This document shows positions 26,083 to 33,867 of a stretch of 64,000 nt of DNA, piece after piece. A program made the position numbers and the translations under genes. Position 1 is the stretch's first letter; every line of letters starts with the position of its first letter. The stretch is from an uncultured Rhizobiaceae group bacterium (lineage in GTDB: Bacteria > Pseudomonadota > Alphaproteobacteria > Rhizobiales > Rhizobiaceae). The notes below the pieces were generated by a model. That model saw only the letters and a program-made list of their open reading frames with translations, had not been told where the DNA came from and ran no database searches. The stretch is from the NCBI GenBank assembly GCA_937930635.1, contig CALHCF010000010.1, positions 27,855-91,854 of the forward strand. The letters are read 5' to 3'.

Positions 26083-27010
26083 CATTGAAGACGTGACTGA
26101 CATTGAAGAAAAGCAGGCCGGTCCGGTTTCCAGCAATCTGCTCAGCTACAAGGGCGTGGAAGGCAATCGACTTGCCGCCACGCATTTTTCACCGCAAGAG
26201 CGGCGCGCGGGACCACCGGCACTGTTGATGCATGGCGGTGGTCAGACCCGTTATTCGTGGGATGGTGCGGCACAGCAGTTGGCAAGACTTGGTCTGGATT
26301 CAGTCACGGTAGACGCGCGGGGGCATGGGGAAAGCGACTGGGTGGAAACGGGCAATTACACGTTCCACTATTTTCGCGACGACTTGATTTGTCTCGTTGA
26401 TCAGATCCGCGCCCAGTTCGGCCAGGCCCCGGTGCTTATTGGTGCTTCCATGGGAGGGATCAGTGCGCTGTTGGCCCAGGAGAAAGCCGGGTCAGACATT
26501 TTTTCGGCAATTGTGCTGGTGGACATCACCCCGCGCATGGAAAGTTCCGGTGTGGACCGCATCATGGGGTTCATGGCCCAGAACATGAAGGAAGGTTTTG
26601 CCTCTGTTGAAGACGCCGCCGATGTGATCGCGGCCTATCTGCCAAACCGTCCGCGCCCAAAGTCGCTGGATGGGTTGAGCAAGAACCTGCGGCAACGCGA
26701 CGATAAGCGATGGTACTGGCACTGGGATCCGGCATTTGTGGAGAGTGTCAACAGTGTCAAGATCGGGCGGGAAGAGCGGACGGAAGTGCTGGTCGAAGCC
26801 ACCAAAAAAATCTCCGTTCCCTCACTTCTGGTGCGGGGAGGCAAGTCCGAACTTGTGACGGAAGAGGCGGCTCGCGAATTTCTGGAACTGGTGCCACATG
26901 CCAAATATGTTGATGTATCTGATGCCGGCCATATGGTGGCGGGGGATCGCAATGATATTTTTGCGCAAGCGGTGATCAGTTTTTTAAAGTCGGACGTTCT
27001 TTCTTCTTAA
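26075..27010 (+). CDS. Alpha/beta hydrolase, second of a pair
   Basis: A 311-residue alpha/beta-hydrolase with LLMHGGGQTRYSW (oxyanion HGGG form), SVTVDARGHGESD, nucleophile GASMGGIS, an acid in VRGGKSELVT and His in SDAGHMVAGDR. The lid domain (~residues 170-240) is longer than in the upstream gene. GTG 26075 is chosen: it overlaps the previous stop and has GGAG about ten bases upstream. It resembles peroxidase/hydrolase-type enzymes seen next to enoyl-CoA hydratases. It ends four bases into the convergent enoyl-CoA hydratase gene. Confidence 0.8.
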   Translation: MTNIEDVTDIEEKQAGPVSSNLLSYKGVEGNRLAATHFSPQERRAGPPALLMHGGGQTRYSWDGAAQQLARLGLDSVTVDARGHGESDWVETGNYTFHYFRDDLICLVDQIRAQFGQAPVLIGASMGGISALLAQEKAGSDIFSAIVLVDITPRMESSGVDRIMGFMAQNMKEGFASVEDAADVIAAYLPNRPRPKSLDGLSKNLRQRDDKRWYWHWDPAFVESVNSVKIGREERTEVLVEATKKISVPSLLVRGGKSELVTEEAAREFLELVPHAKYVDVSDAGHMVAGDRNDIFAQAVISFLKSDVLSS

Positions 27011-27798
27011 CGGCCTTTAAAAACGGGTTTGCGCTTTTGCCGAAAGGCTGTGCGTCCTTCCTCATAGTCTGCGCTTGTGAAGGTTGCCTGCCCCAGGGTG
27101 TGGGCAGTTGCGCTTTCGCCTGTTAACACGGCCTGGATTGCAGCTTTGGTGGCGCGATGGGTGAGGGGGGCCAGCCCGGCAATGGATTTTGCAAGAATTT
27201 CCGCACGGTTGCTCAACTCGTCGTTATCGACGATCTCGCTTAAAAAACCCCAGTCATGCAAAGTCTGTGCTGTAAAACGCTCTGCCGTAAACAGCATCTG
27301 TTTGGCATTTTGAGCTCCGACTGCATTGACAATATCTGCCATCGCCTCAACCGGATAAGCCAGTCCCAGCCTGGCTGCCGGAACGCTGAAACTTGCGTCC
27401 GGTTCGGCCAACCGAAGATCACAGGCCGCTGCAAGTCCAAAACCGCCGCCCAGGCAATACCCCTTGATCACTGCAATGGTGGGAACCGCGACATTGCGTA
27501 AGGCTGTAAACGCGTCCTCATTGGTTTTTTCGTAGAGGCGGGCTGTTTCAGCGTTTTTGCGCACCGTCTCGAATTCGCTGATGTCGGCACCGGCGCAGAA
27601 ACTGGCTCCACGCCCGCTTACAAGGATCGTTCTCGCCCCAAGATCAACAAGCTCATCCAGCCGCCGTGGTATGCATTCCCACAGGCTTTGCGGCAGGGCA
27701 TTGTGTTTGCCGGGATTATGAAACTCCAGCGTTCCTGTTGTTCCATCCAGGTTGATGATGACATCCGACACATCGATGACTTGACTCTTGTTTGTCAA
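27007..27798 (-). CDS. Enoyl-CoA hydratase/isomerase family protein
   Basis: A 263-residue crotonase-fold protein. Oxyanion-hole blocks are present: GRGASFCAGADISEF and AVIKGYCLGGGFGLAAACD. In the second block the usual catalytic Glu pair is only partly kept: AARLGLAYPVEAM has no Glu at the first canonical site, so isomerase, hydrolase or decarboxylase activity is possible in place of hydration. The longest start is a TTG at 27798; GTG 27771 is an alternative and neither has a strong ribosome-binding site. It converges with the hydrolase pair. Confidence 0.78.
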   Translation of the reverse strand: MTNKSQVIDVSDVIINLDGTTGTLEFHNPGKHNALPQSLWECIPRRLDELVDLGARTILVSGRGASFCAGADISEFETVRKNAETARLYEKTNEDAFTALRNVAVPTIAVIKGYCLGGGFGLAAACDLRLAEPDASFSVPAARLGLAYPVEAMADIVNAVGAQNAKQMLFTAERFTAQTLHDWGFLSEIVDNDELSNRAEILAKSIAGLAPLTHRATKAAIQAVLTGESATAHTLGQATFTSADYEEGRTAFRQKRKPVFKGR

Positions 27799-27912
27799 AA
27801 ATCCGATTTTCCATTGTGAGATGGTTTAAGTTCCACAATCCATGCCCTATCTAAAGGGTCAAAATCAACGCGGGGCACCGATCCGCGTCTGGAGCGAGAC
27901 AGGAGACAAACA

Positions 27913-28764
27913 ATGGCTTCCACGACAAAAGCGCCTGCTCTGAAAGGGCCTGGTCTGAAAGGGGACGTCGTTCATCTTGATCCCGTCTGGGAAGCAATGC
28001 GCGATGAAGCTTCGGCCATTGTTGCCAATGATCCTGCTATGAGCGGGTTCATCTATTCCGCTATCTTGAACCAGAAAACACTTGAAGAGGCTGTCATCCA
28101 TCGCATTTGCGAGCGGCTGCATCAGCCTGAATTCTCAGCCGATACCATCCGCACCACGTTTCGCGAGATGATGGAAGACTGGCCTGAATGGTCGGAGATC
28201 ATGCGCGTTGATATCGCCGCCGTTTATGATCGTGACCCTGCTTGTACGCGTTTTGTGGAACCAATTCTCTACTTCAAAGGGTTTCATGCCATTCAGACCC
28301 ACCGTCTGGCTCATTGGGCCTGGAAGCAGGGGCGCAAGGATTTCGCGCTCTATCTGCAAAGTCGCTCAAGCCAGATTTTCCAGACCGATATCAATCCGCA
28401 GGCGCGGTTTGGTAAGGGCTTGTTCATGGACCACGCAACTGGCATCGTTGTCGGGGCGACGGCTGTTGTTGGTGATGATGTATCAATCCTTCAGGGTGTG
28501 ACACTTGGAGGAACCGGCAAGGAAACAGACGATCGGCATCCCAAAGTCGGAAATGGTGTTTTGATTGGCGCTGGTGCCACGATTCTCGGCAATATCGGGG
28601 TTGGTGATTGTTCGAGAGTGGCAGCTGGATCAATGGTGCTCAAAGGTGTCCCGGAGAAAGTGACAGTCGCCGGTGTACCGGCTCGTGTTGTTGGCGTTGC
28701 AGGTTGTGCACAGCCATCACGAACCATGAACCAGATTCTGGCCGAAACCAAAGAACAGAGTTGA
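27913..28764 (+). CDS. cysE: Serine O-acetyltransferase
   Basis: A 283-residue left-handed beta-helix acetyltransferase that makes O-acetylserine for cysteine synthesis. Seen: the N-terminal helical domain (WEAMRDEASAIVANDP), DIAAVYDRDPACTRFVEP, GFHAIQTHRLAHWAW, the active-site loop GLFMDHATGIVVGA with the catalytic His-Asp pair, and hexapeptide repeats LQGVTLGGTGKETDDRHP. The C-terminal tail that binds cysteine synthase is present but ends ...AETKEQS and not in Ile, so complex formation with CysK is doubtful. It has a weak Shine-Dalgarno AGGAGAC near 27900. Confidence 0.93.
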   Translation: MASTTKAPALKGPGLKGDVVHLDPVWEAMRDEASAIVANDPAMSGFIYSAILNQKTLEEAVIHRICERLHQPEFSADTIRTTFREMMEDWPEWSEIMRVDIAAVYDRDPACTRFVEPILYFKGFHAIQTHRLAHWAWKQGRKDFALYLQSRSSQIFQTDINPQARFGKGLFMDHATGIVVGATAVVGDDVSILQGVTLGGTGKETDDRHPKVGNGVLIGAGATILGNIGVGDCSRVAAGSMVLKGVPEKVTVAGVPARVVGVAGCAQPSRTMNQILAETKEQS

Positions 28765-28776
28765 AGTACCGCCCCT

Positions 28777-28857
28777 CCGGTTTTACCCACTGGTCTTGCC
28801 CCGCCGGTCTTGCCTCACAGGTCTTGCCTCACCGGTCTTACCGACGGGTCTTGCAGT
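28777..28857 (+). repeat. Six degenerate copies of a ~14-bp tandem repeat after cysE
   Basis: Units of about 13-14 bases with consensus CCGGTCTTGCCTCA run at 28777, 28790, 28804, 28818, 28832 and 28845. The middle two units are nearly identical and the flanking ones are decayed. The repeat starts 12 bases after the cysE stop and ends ~60 bases before the next start. It does not fold into an obvious terminator. Confidence 0.85.
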
Positions 28858-28919
28858 GTATGGGTATTGTCGTCTAATCAGCGGTGTGGTTTTTTTGCGC
28901 GGGCGACGGATCAGGTACC

Positions 28920-29327
28920 ATGGAACAATCTGAGATTGACAGCCTTACGGCTTACCTTTCGAGGCTTTTTAGCGAACCAGAGCTGTCGGTTCTCTTGCAT
29001 CCTGAAGATGATGATCAGGCGCTTGTTGCCATTGGACAGTCTTTCTTTGCCCGCATTGAACGCGATGAGGATGAGGGAGAGCTTTCCTACAGCTTTTCCA
29101 AGGAAATTCCTGACAAGCCCTATGATGAGCTAAATGCCCATGTGAAAGAGATTTTCAATTCTACAAGCGTGGAAATTCGGCGCAGACCAAACAAACAGGA
29201 TTCAGCCGAAATTTACAAAGGCGACGAATTCCTGGGCGTCCTTTACGATGATGATGGTAATACCGAGGGCATGCAGATTTTCAATATGGCCATTCTCGAT
29301 ATTGATCTCATGGACGACGACGCCTGA
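28920..29327 (+). CDS. DUF3126 protein with duplicated domain
   Basis: A 135-residue acidic protein. Residues ~68-130 are a normal DUF3126 domain (RRRPNKQDSAEIYKGDEFLG then FNMAILDIDL). Residues ~4-62 have the same plan in a diverged form: EIDSLTAYLSRLFSEPELSV, then QALVAIGQSFFARI and ELSYSFSKEI. The usual family length is about 70 residues with one domain, so this looks like an internal duplication. DUF3126 genes regularly follow cysE in Alphaproteobacteria, as here; the function is unknown. ATG 28920 is chosen over an upstream start at 28884, which gives the atypical MWFFCAGDG. Confidence 0.78.
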   Translation: MEQSEIDSLTAYLSRLFSEPELSVLLHPEDDDQALVAIGQSFFARIERDEDEGELSYSFSKEIPDKPYDELNAHVKEIFNSTSVEIRRRPNKQDSAEIYKGDEFLGVLYDDDGNTEGMQIFNMAILDIDLMDDDA

Positions 29328-30119
29328 TCAGCGCATCAGATAGCTGTCGATCGTCCCGATAACGAGCGCCTCTATAGCGCGCCAGCTTTCCAGCTGGTCT
29401 TTGGGGAAACGGTAACTGACGCTCAGTCCCTTACCAAGAAAAACATCGCGAAGGCAGGTTGGGCTTGTGGGTGCTGATTCATTTTGACAGCGCGCTGCCC
29501 ACACTTCGCCACCCTGAGCGTAGATGGCAAGGCGTTCATCATCATAGCCCGATCCTTTCTTCAGGGTCTGGAATTTCAGTCCCGCCGGGCCGTTTGTAGC
29601 CGGACCTTCAAACAATTTCAGATAGATGGGTTGCAGGCGCCCCGTCATGTCGAAGCGCATTTTGCGGCCTGAAAGTGTGATGAAAATCAGTTGGGAATTC
29701 TCTCCTGATTCTTGAAACAGCGCAGCGTTTTCCGTCGAATACCCTTCACCGCTGGGCCACAGCAGCGCAAGGTCGGCTTGCTCCAGCGTTGGCTTGTCGC
29801 GTTGTGATTCAAACCGTATGAAGTTTGCTGGGATATTCAAAACGTCGTTGCCGATAATGACCATTCTCAACGCCGTATCCGTCGTAAACCCGGTCTGTGA
29901 TATCTGCGACTTCAACCACGCAACGGCTCCAAAGGCGACAAGCGCAAAGGCAATCAAAAGCCCCGCAGGCACCAGCAACCGCGGGCGCAAGAGGGGGTGT
30001 GAAACACTTTGAATTGACGGGAGTTCACGCATGACCTGATGGGTGATGACTCGCGTTGTTTTGTCAAGAAGTTGTGGGGTATCGTCAGCACTTGTCATTG
30101 GTTCATTTGCGTTTAACAA
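29328..30119 (-). CDS. Conserved hypothetical single-pass membrane protein
   Basis: A 263-residue protein. A cytoplasmic N-terminus of ~48 residues leads into one transmembrane helix (LLVPAGLLIAFALVAFGAV) and a ~190-residue exported domain with two Cys (CQNESAPTSPTC) that could form a disulfide. It ends one base after the DUF3126 stop, converging tail to tail. I recognise no enzyme motif; the pattern resembles uncharacterised Rhizobiales proteins. ATG 30098 (MTSADDTP) is an alternative start. It diverges from the carbonic-anhydrase gene. Confidence 0.65.
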   Translation of the reverse strand: MLNANEPMTSADDTPQLLDKTTRVITHQVMRELPSIQSVSHPLLRPRLLVPAGLLIAFALVAFGAVAWLKSQISQTGFTTDTALRMVIIGNDVLNIPANFIRFESQRDKPTLEQADLALLWPSGEGYSTENAALFQESGENSQLIFITLSGRKMRFDMTGRLQPIYLKLFEGPATNGPAGLKFQTLKKGSGYDDERLAIYAQGGEVWAARCQNESAPTSPTCLRDVFLGKGLSVSYRFPKDQLESWRAIEALVIGTIDSYLMR

Positions 30120-30146
30120 ATGATCCAGCAGCGACAGGATGACCTT

Positions 30147-30686
30147 ATGCCGATCTATGAACTTGAAGGAATTGCGCCGGACCTGGCCGGGTCAGGCCAA
30201 CGCAATGAAAACTGCTGGGTGGCCCCTTGCGCAACACTGATTGGCCGGATCGTTCTGGCCAAAGACGCCAGTGTTTGGTTTGGCGCGATCCTGCGCGGTG
30301 ACAATGAAGTTATTTCCGTTGGGCCGGGCAGCAATATTCAGGACCTGTGCGTGTTGCACACTGATATGGGTTTCCCAATGACAATCGGCGCCAATTGCAC
30401 CATCGGCCACAAGGCCATCCTTCATGGCTGCACAATTGGTGAAAATTCCTTGATTGGAATGGGAGCATCGGTGCTCAACGGCGCCGTTATCGGCAAAAAC
30501 TGTCTTGTTGGCGCAAATGCGCTGATTCCGGAGGGGCGGGAGATCCCAGACAATTCGCTCGTGATGGGATCGCCCGGCAAAGTGGTGCGCGAACTTGATG
30601 ATAAGGCGGCCATGGAGTTGAAGGCGGCCGCATATCACTATGTGGAAAATGCCAATCGGTTCCGGGACACCTTAAAAGAGGTCTGA
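30147..30686 (+). CDS. Gamma-carbonic anhydrase family protein
   Basis: About 179 residues, a left-handed beta-helix trimer protein. The three zinc His ligands are recognisable: VLHTD, IGHKAILHG with two His in the H-x4-H spacing. Hexapeptide repeats IGENSLIGMGASVLNG follow. The acidic catalytic loop of Methanosarcina Cam is missing, as in the YrdA/CaiE-like group, so carbonic anhydrase activity is uncertain. ATG 30147 has AGGATG upstream; an earlier ATG at 30120 is less likely. Such proteins associate with complex I in plant mitochondria, which is of interest here because two other complex I accessory homologues are in the window. Confidence 0.82.
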   Translation: MPIYELEGIAPDLAGSGQRNENCWVAPCATLIGRIVLAKDASVWFGAILRGDNEVISVGPGSNIQDLCVLHTDMGFPMTIGANCTIGHKAILHGCTIGENSLIGMGASVLNGAVIGKNCLVGANALIPEGREIPDNSLVMGSPGKVVRELDDKAAMELKAAAYHYVENANRFRDTLKEV

Positions 30687-30725
30687 AAAAGTCGAGGCCG
30701 GTTCGCGGGGATGCAAACCGGCCTC
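30684..30725 (-). terminator. Terminator of the cysteine-peptidase gene
   Basis: GAGGCCGGTT (30694-30703) and AACCGGCCTC (30716-30725) form a ten-pair stem. Reading leftward the stem is followed by GACTTTTTC, so it ends transcription of the minus-strand gene at 30812. It has no T-tract on the plus strand. Confidence 0.8.
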
Positions 30726-30727
30726 TG

Positions 30728-30775
30728 TTGACCTGGTCTCGGTGGGGACGGGAAGTGGGGACGCGACCAGGTCAA
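30728..30775. repeat. Inverted repeat with purine-rich loop
   Basis: TTGACCTGGTC (30728-30738) and GACCAGGTCAA (30765-30775) are a perfect 11-base inverted repeat around a 26-base spacer holding GGGGACGGGAAGTGGGG (30744-30760). Almost the same 17-mer occurs in another hairpin at 33726-33742. It lies in the 3' region of the minus-strand peptidase gene, just before that gene's terminator. Confidence 0.75.
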
Positions 30776-30811
30776 TGGGAGCGTCGGAATAAGAATCCCG
30801 CCGATCTGTAT

Positions 30812-31414
30812 TTAGTAGCGCGCTACCTTTGCTCTGGGGTCGCGGATGCTTGTCCAGCGGCCACTGTGAGTTGATGATTGACGCTTGAGATAGCGGTAAG
30901 GCGTATCGACCCAGAGCTTCACGTCGGCAGCCAGGTTGTCGAGAACAAAGTCGCCGCGGTCCGTGCGCACTGTCAAAACGGCATGTCCGTCGCCGTTTGG
31001 CTGTTTTACAACCGTGATAAGGAGGCTCGATTCCGGCCATCCCCGCTGCATGAGCATGTAGCGCTTGAGCAAGACGTAGTCTTCACAATCGCCATAGCTT
31101 TTTGGATAAGTCCAGAATTCCTCAACACCATAGGCATCCTGATCGGTAACCGGCTGGACCGAACGGTTGGCAAAATTGTTGACTTCCTGCAGGTCTGTCC
31201 AGCGCTTGCGGCTTAGTGTTGGCGCTGCCGTTGACCGGCTGCGTACCTGACATTCCTGCGGCAATTGCTGGCAAAATTGAGCGTGACCGATTGGCTGTGA
31301 TGTGCGACCAGTCAAAGGCATGTAGTTGACCGCAGAAGCCTGGTTTATCGTCCCGAACAAACCACTTGCTGCGATGGCGACCGCCATCAGTATTTTCTTT
31401 GTTGTATTTTTCAT
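30812..31414 (-). CDS. Transglutaminase-like cysteine peptidase (BTLCP, DUF920)
   Basis: A 200-residue exported protein of the bacterial transglutaminase-like cysteine proteinase family. Signal peptide MKNTTKKILMAVAIAASGLF with a cut near NQASA. The catalytic triad is visible: Cys in YGDCEDYVLLKR, His in GDGHAVLTV, Asp in DFVLDNL. LapG, a relative, cleaves a surface adhesin under c-di-GMP control; several c-di-GMP-type genes (PilZ, EAL) are nearby, but a LapG role here is only inference. ATG 31414 is preferred (GGGGAG upstream). Confidence 0.85.
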   Translation of the reverse strand: MKNTTKKILMAVAIAASGLFGTINQASAVNYMPLTGRTSQPIGHAQFCQQLPQECQVRSRSTAAPTLSRKRWTDLQEVNNFANRSVQPVTDQDAYGVEEFWTYPKSYGDCEDYVLLKRYMLMQRGWPESSLLITVVKQPNGDGHAVLTVRTDRGDFVLDNLAADVKLWVDTPYRYLKRQSSTHSGRWTSIRDPRAKVARY

Positions 31415-31450
31415 GTGTTCGTACTCCCCGTTCCACAACGAGAAGTTCAC

Positions 31451-31711
31451 ATGAAAAAATATACTTCCAAAAAATAATAATAGTCAGTTTTTATGTGAAT
31501 TTATACTACATTTAATTTAAATGCGAAGGTAGTATTTCATGTTTTGATAACCATGCCGGTTTGGCTATGCATCATTGATGGCGAGAGCATGCTTATGAGG
31601 ATGGAGGAGGGGGCACAGTGCAGATCCACCACACTCTGCCAGACATGTTGCCAGACATGTTGCAAGCCGCTCTGCACTTTGCAGGGCTGGGCTATCTCTG
31701 CAGCGTAAACA
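31451..31711. other. AT-rich intergenic region with a 12-bp direct repeat
   Basis: Contains the upstream region of the cysteine peptidase (very AT-rich between about 31440 and 31560, likely promoter). GCCAGACATGTT occurs twice in tandem at 31638-31649 and 31650-31661. I see no convincing gene. Confidence 0.5.
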
Positions 31712-31735
31712 CAAAAAAGCCCGCATAGGCGGGCT
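31712..31735 (-). terminator. Terminator of the PilZ gene
   Basis: AGCCCGC (31718-31724) pairs with GCGGGCT (31729-31735) around loop ATAG. On the minus strand it is followed by six T, a standard intrinsic terminator 30 bases after the PilZ stop. Confidence 0.88.
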
Positions 31736-31763
31736 GAGACGAGACCGGCGATTAAGAGAGCGG

Positions 31764-32378
31764 TTAAACCACAGACTGACCGGCCAGATTGTTTGCGGCC
31801 TGGAGTGCAGCAAATTCAATCGCAATACCTTCTTCAAAATGACGCACGACCCTGCCTTGCATGCCACCCAGCGAGATAGCTGAACCCATTGCGGGACGAA
31901 CATCGCTTTCTATGGCCGCGCCGGAAAGAGAAATATCAATGATTTTAATGGGATAAGTGCGTCCATCATCGAGACGGATCTCTGAATTTGTGTTGCGCGG
32001 AATGATGCGTTCATGACGCCGGTCATCGCGTGTGCCAAATTCCTGACGCGCTTTGAGCCACTCAATACGCGCTGCAAGCTTCTCGCGTTTGCGCGGTGTT
32101 GCCGTGATGGAGGTTGCGAATCCATTTTCGATAAAGCGGATTACATTGCCCTCAAGCCGTCCAACATGATCAAGATAGATGATAATTTTCTCGCTCATTG
32201 TCGGCATATGAGCGGCAATAACCGAGATATCGCCTGGCGAAATGCTGACAGCCTGACAGGGGATTTCAAGCTTGTTGGCCAGTTGGCAGCGGCCAAAAAT
32301 AGCAACGGGTACACGTTCCCAGGTGCGTCGTTCTTCGTCGGTAAAGACGTCAGAAAATTGTTCTGGATCGAGGTTCAC
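31764..32378 (-). CDS. Tandem PilZ-domain protein (c-di-GMP effector)
   Basis: A 204-residue protein with two PilZ-like domains. The C-terminal one is complete: RRHER (120-124) and DISLSGAAI (148-156), the R-x3-R and D-x-S-x2-G c-di-GMP contacts. The N-terminal one keeps RTWER (18-22), but the second motif reads VSISPGDIS, without the usual Asp/Asn, so it may be a structural or dimerisation copy. No membrane segment. It could respond to c-di-GMP made or broken by enzymes such as the EAL protein at 39963. Its own promoter lies in the 232 bases before it. Confidence 0.82.
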   Translation of the reverse strand: MNLDPEQFSDVFTDEERRTWERVPVAIFGRCQLANKLEIPCQAVSISPGDISVIAAHMPTMSEKIIIYLDHVGRLEGNVIRFIENGFATSITATPRKREKLAARIEWLKARQEFGTRDDRRHERIIPRNTNSEIRLDDGRTYPIKIIDISLSGAAIESDVRPAMGSAISLGGMQGRVVRHFEEGIAIEFAALQAANNLAGQSVV

Positions 32379-32610
32379 GTTGCTTGTCCATACCCGCTAA
32401 GAGACTGTCGCCAATAACAGCCGGCTAACATTACAATCAACATGGTTAACGAAATGTCATTACAGCAGGCCAGAATCCAAAAATGAGCTGGTTTTTCTTG
32501 GCTTTGGCAAAGATTGATTTAATCCACCCAACGGAAAGATCGCCATCGCGGAACTCTTTGTTGAACTCTCCGGCCTGAGTCGGTGTTTTTTTGAGGCGCG
32601 ACACTACAAT

Positions 32611-33372
32611 TTAAGAGCGACCACCATCAAACACCGTAAGATGGGCAACCTGACGGCCCGTTGGCGGAATTTCAGAATGGTCGCCATGGTGCGGCTCAGC
32701 GCGGCGGGGGCTGGTCAAAAGGCCAAAATCACGCGCATCGATCTTTCTCGGCTTTTGACGGGCAGGCGGGTCGCCACGGTCCCGCGCAATAGTAGCGGGC
32801 ACGTCAAAGGGCCAGTTTGACCGAAATGCCGATGCAATTCCGCGTTGTTCTTCCCAAGGGCGAATAACACGGACGCTGCGGATGGTTTGTCTGGCTATGG
32901 GGATGGAACCCAGCCATTGGGGCATCTCTGTCGCAACGGTAATGCCAAGAATGCGGCTGTTGGGCTCGCCGTGGTGGGAGAGCGGCAGCAGCAGTGTTTC
33001 CAGATTGACCGTCCGTTCCGTAAAAGTTTCGCCCGTTGAGCAAATGAGCACGGCATATCCGTCACGCCCAAGCGAAGTGATCCAGTTTTCGGCGGATGTG
33101 CGATCCTTTCCGCTGAAGATATCGCAATATTCTTCATTCTTCAGCTCACGACCGTACAGCGCACACAGCTTGGTCCCCGCAAGGCGATATGCAGCCTTTG
33201 ATACGCTGGTATCCAGGATGAACATCTCACCAAGCAGCGAACGACAGGCTGAAGGCTGGACATCGCTGCGTTCCGGCCAGTTGAAGGTTTTGCCTTTATC
33301 GGCCTCGTTTCCGGCGTTCTCGTACAGCTCCATCCAGTATTTGAGCATTGCCTTTGTTTTCTTTTGACGCAT
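32611..33372 (-). CDS. PAS-domain (PAS_5) protein
   Basis: A 253-residue protein whose first ~160 residues match the PAS_5 (PF07310) family common in Alphaproteobacteria: MLKYWMELYENAG, PERSDVQPSACRSLLGEMFI, YRLAGTKLCALYGRELKN, ETLLLPLSHHG and RILGITVATEMP. The C-terminal ~90 residues are polar and low in predicted structure. No output domain is present, so it probably signals through a partner. It lies beside the PilZ gene in the same orientation, separated by ~230 bases. Confidence 0.78.
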   Translation of the reverse strand: MRQKKTKAMLKYWMELYENAGNEADKGKTFNWPERSDVQPSACRSLLGEMFILDTSVSKAAYRLAGTKLCALYGRELKNEEYCDIFSGKDRTSAENWITSLGRDGYAVLICSTGETFTERTVNLETLLLPLSHHGEPNSRILGITVATEMPQWLGSIPIARQTIRSVRVIRPWEEQRGIASAFRSNWPFDVPATIARDRGDPPARQKPRKIDARDFGLLTSPRRAEPHHGDHSEIPPTGRQVAHLTVFDGGRS

Positions 33373-33659
33373 TTCTTTCCGCCCAGATTGGTTGTGTCAG
33401 CCGGTTCAGCCGCAGACTTCCCAAATTGGGACAATCCGGCTGCACGAGTGCCTTGGATGTCGGGTGCTTTGCATGGGGCGTGCCAGTTGTTTGGCTGGGA
33501 CAAGAAAGTTGAGGAGGGCGGTCACAAAAGGGGGGGAACGGCGCGCCAATTGTTGACGGAAATTAACCCTAACGAAGACTTACGATTGCGCCTTCCGCAA
33601 TGTCATGTCACCTTTGAGAGGAACTCCACGGAGTGTCATCTATCCGGACGCTCCAGCAA

Positions 33660-33785
33660 CGCCAGAACGACAACGACAGCAAAGTTGTTCTGAAACCTAT
33701 ATTTGGCTATGCGCCTTTCACCGTCGGGGACGGGAAATGGGGCCGACCAATAAGCCCGGTGCTTTATGCGCCGGGCTTTTTTTTG
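33660..33785 (+). ncRNA. Candidate small RNA ending in a strong terminator
   Basis: Between the divergent PAS_5 and rhomboid genes there is a plus-strand intrinsic terminator (see next entry) with no protein gene upstream to serve. About 10 bases before it, GTCGG/CCGAC (33723-33727, 33743-33747) enclose GGGGACGGGAAATGGGG (33726-33742), nearly identical to the loop at 30744-30760. The 5' end is a guess. A short ORF runs through here but reads across the terminator and looks unlike protein. Confidence 0.3.
33753..33785 (+). terminator. Strong intrinsic terminator with no obvious upstream gene
   Basis: AGCCCGG (33753-33759) pairs with CCGGGCT (33771-33777) around TGCTTTATGCG, then eight T. It lies ~90 bases before the rhomboid start and on the same strand, so it ends a separate transcript. 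Confidence 0.88.
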
Positions 33786-33867
33786 CCTGATCGTCACAAA
33801 CCCGGGTCGCAACGCGCCGACACTGTATCTATGTTGGCATCATCAAAAGTGCAGGAGGCCGGGTAGT

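Noticed and set aside
28777..28857. CRISPR array in the repeat region after cysE
   Set aside because: Units are 13-14 bases with no unique spacers, so this is a simple tandem repeat.
33633..33866. A 77-residue ORF in the gap before the rhomboid gene
   Set aside because: Reads through a strong terminator hairpin and has no ribosome-binding site; an RNA is more likely.
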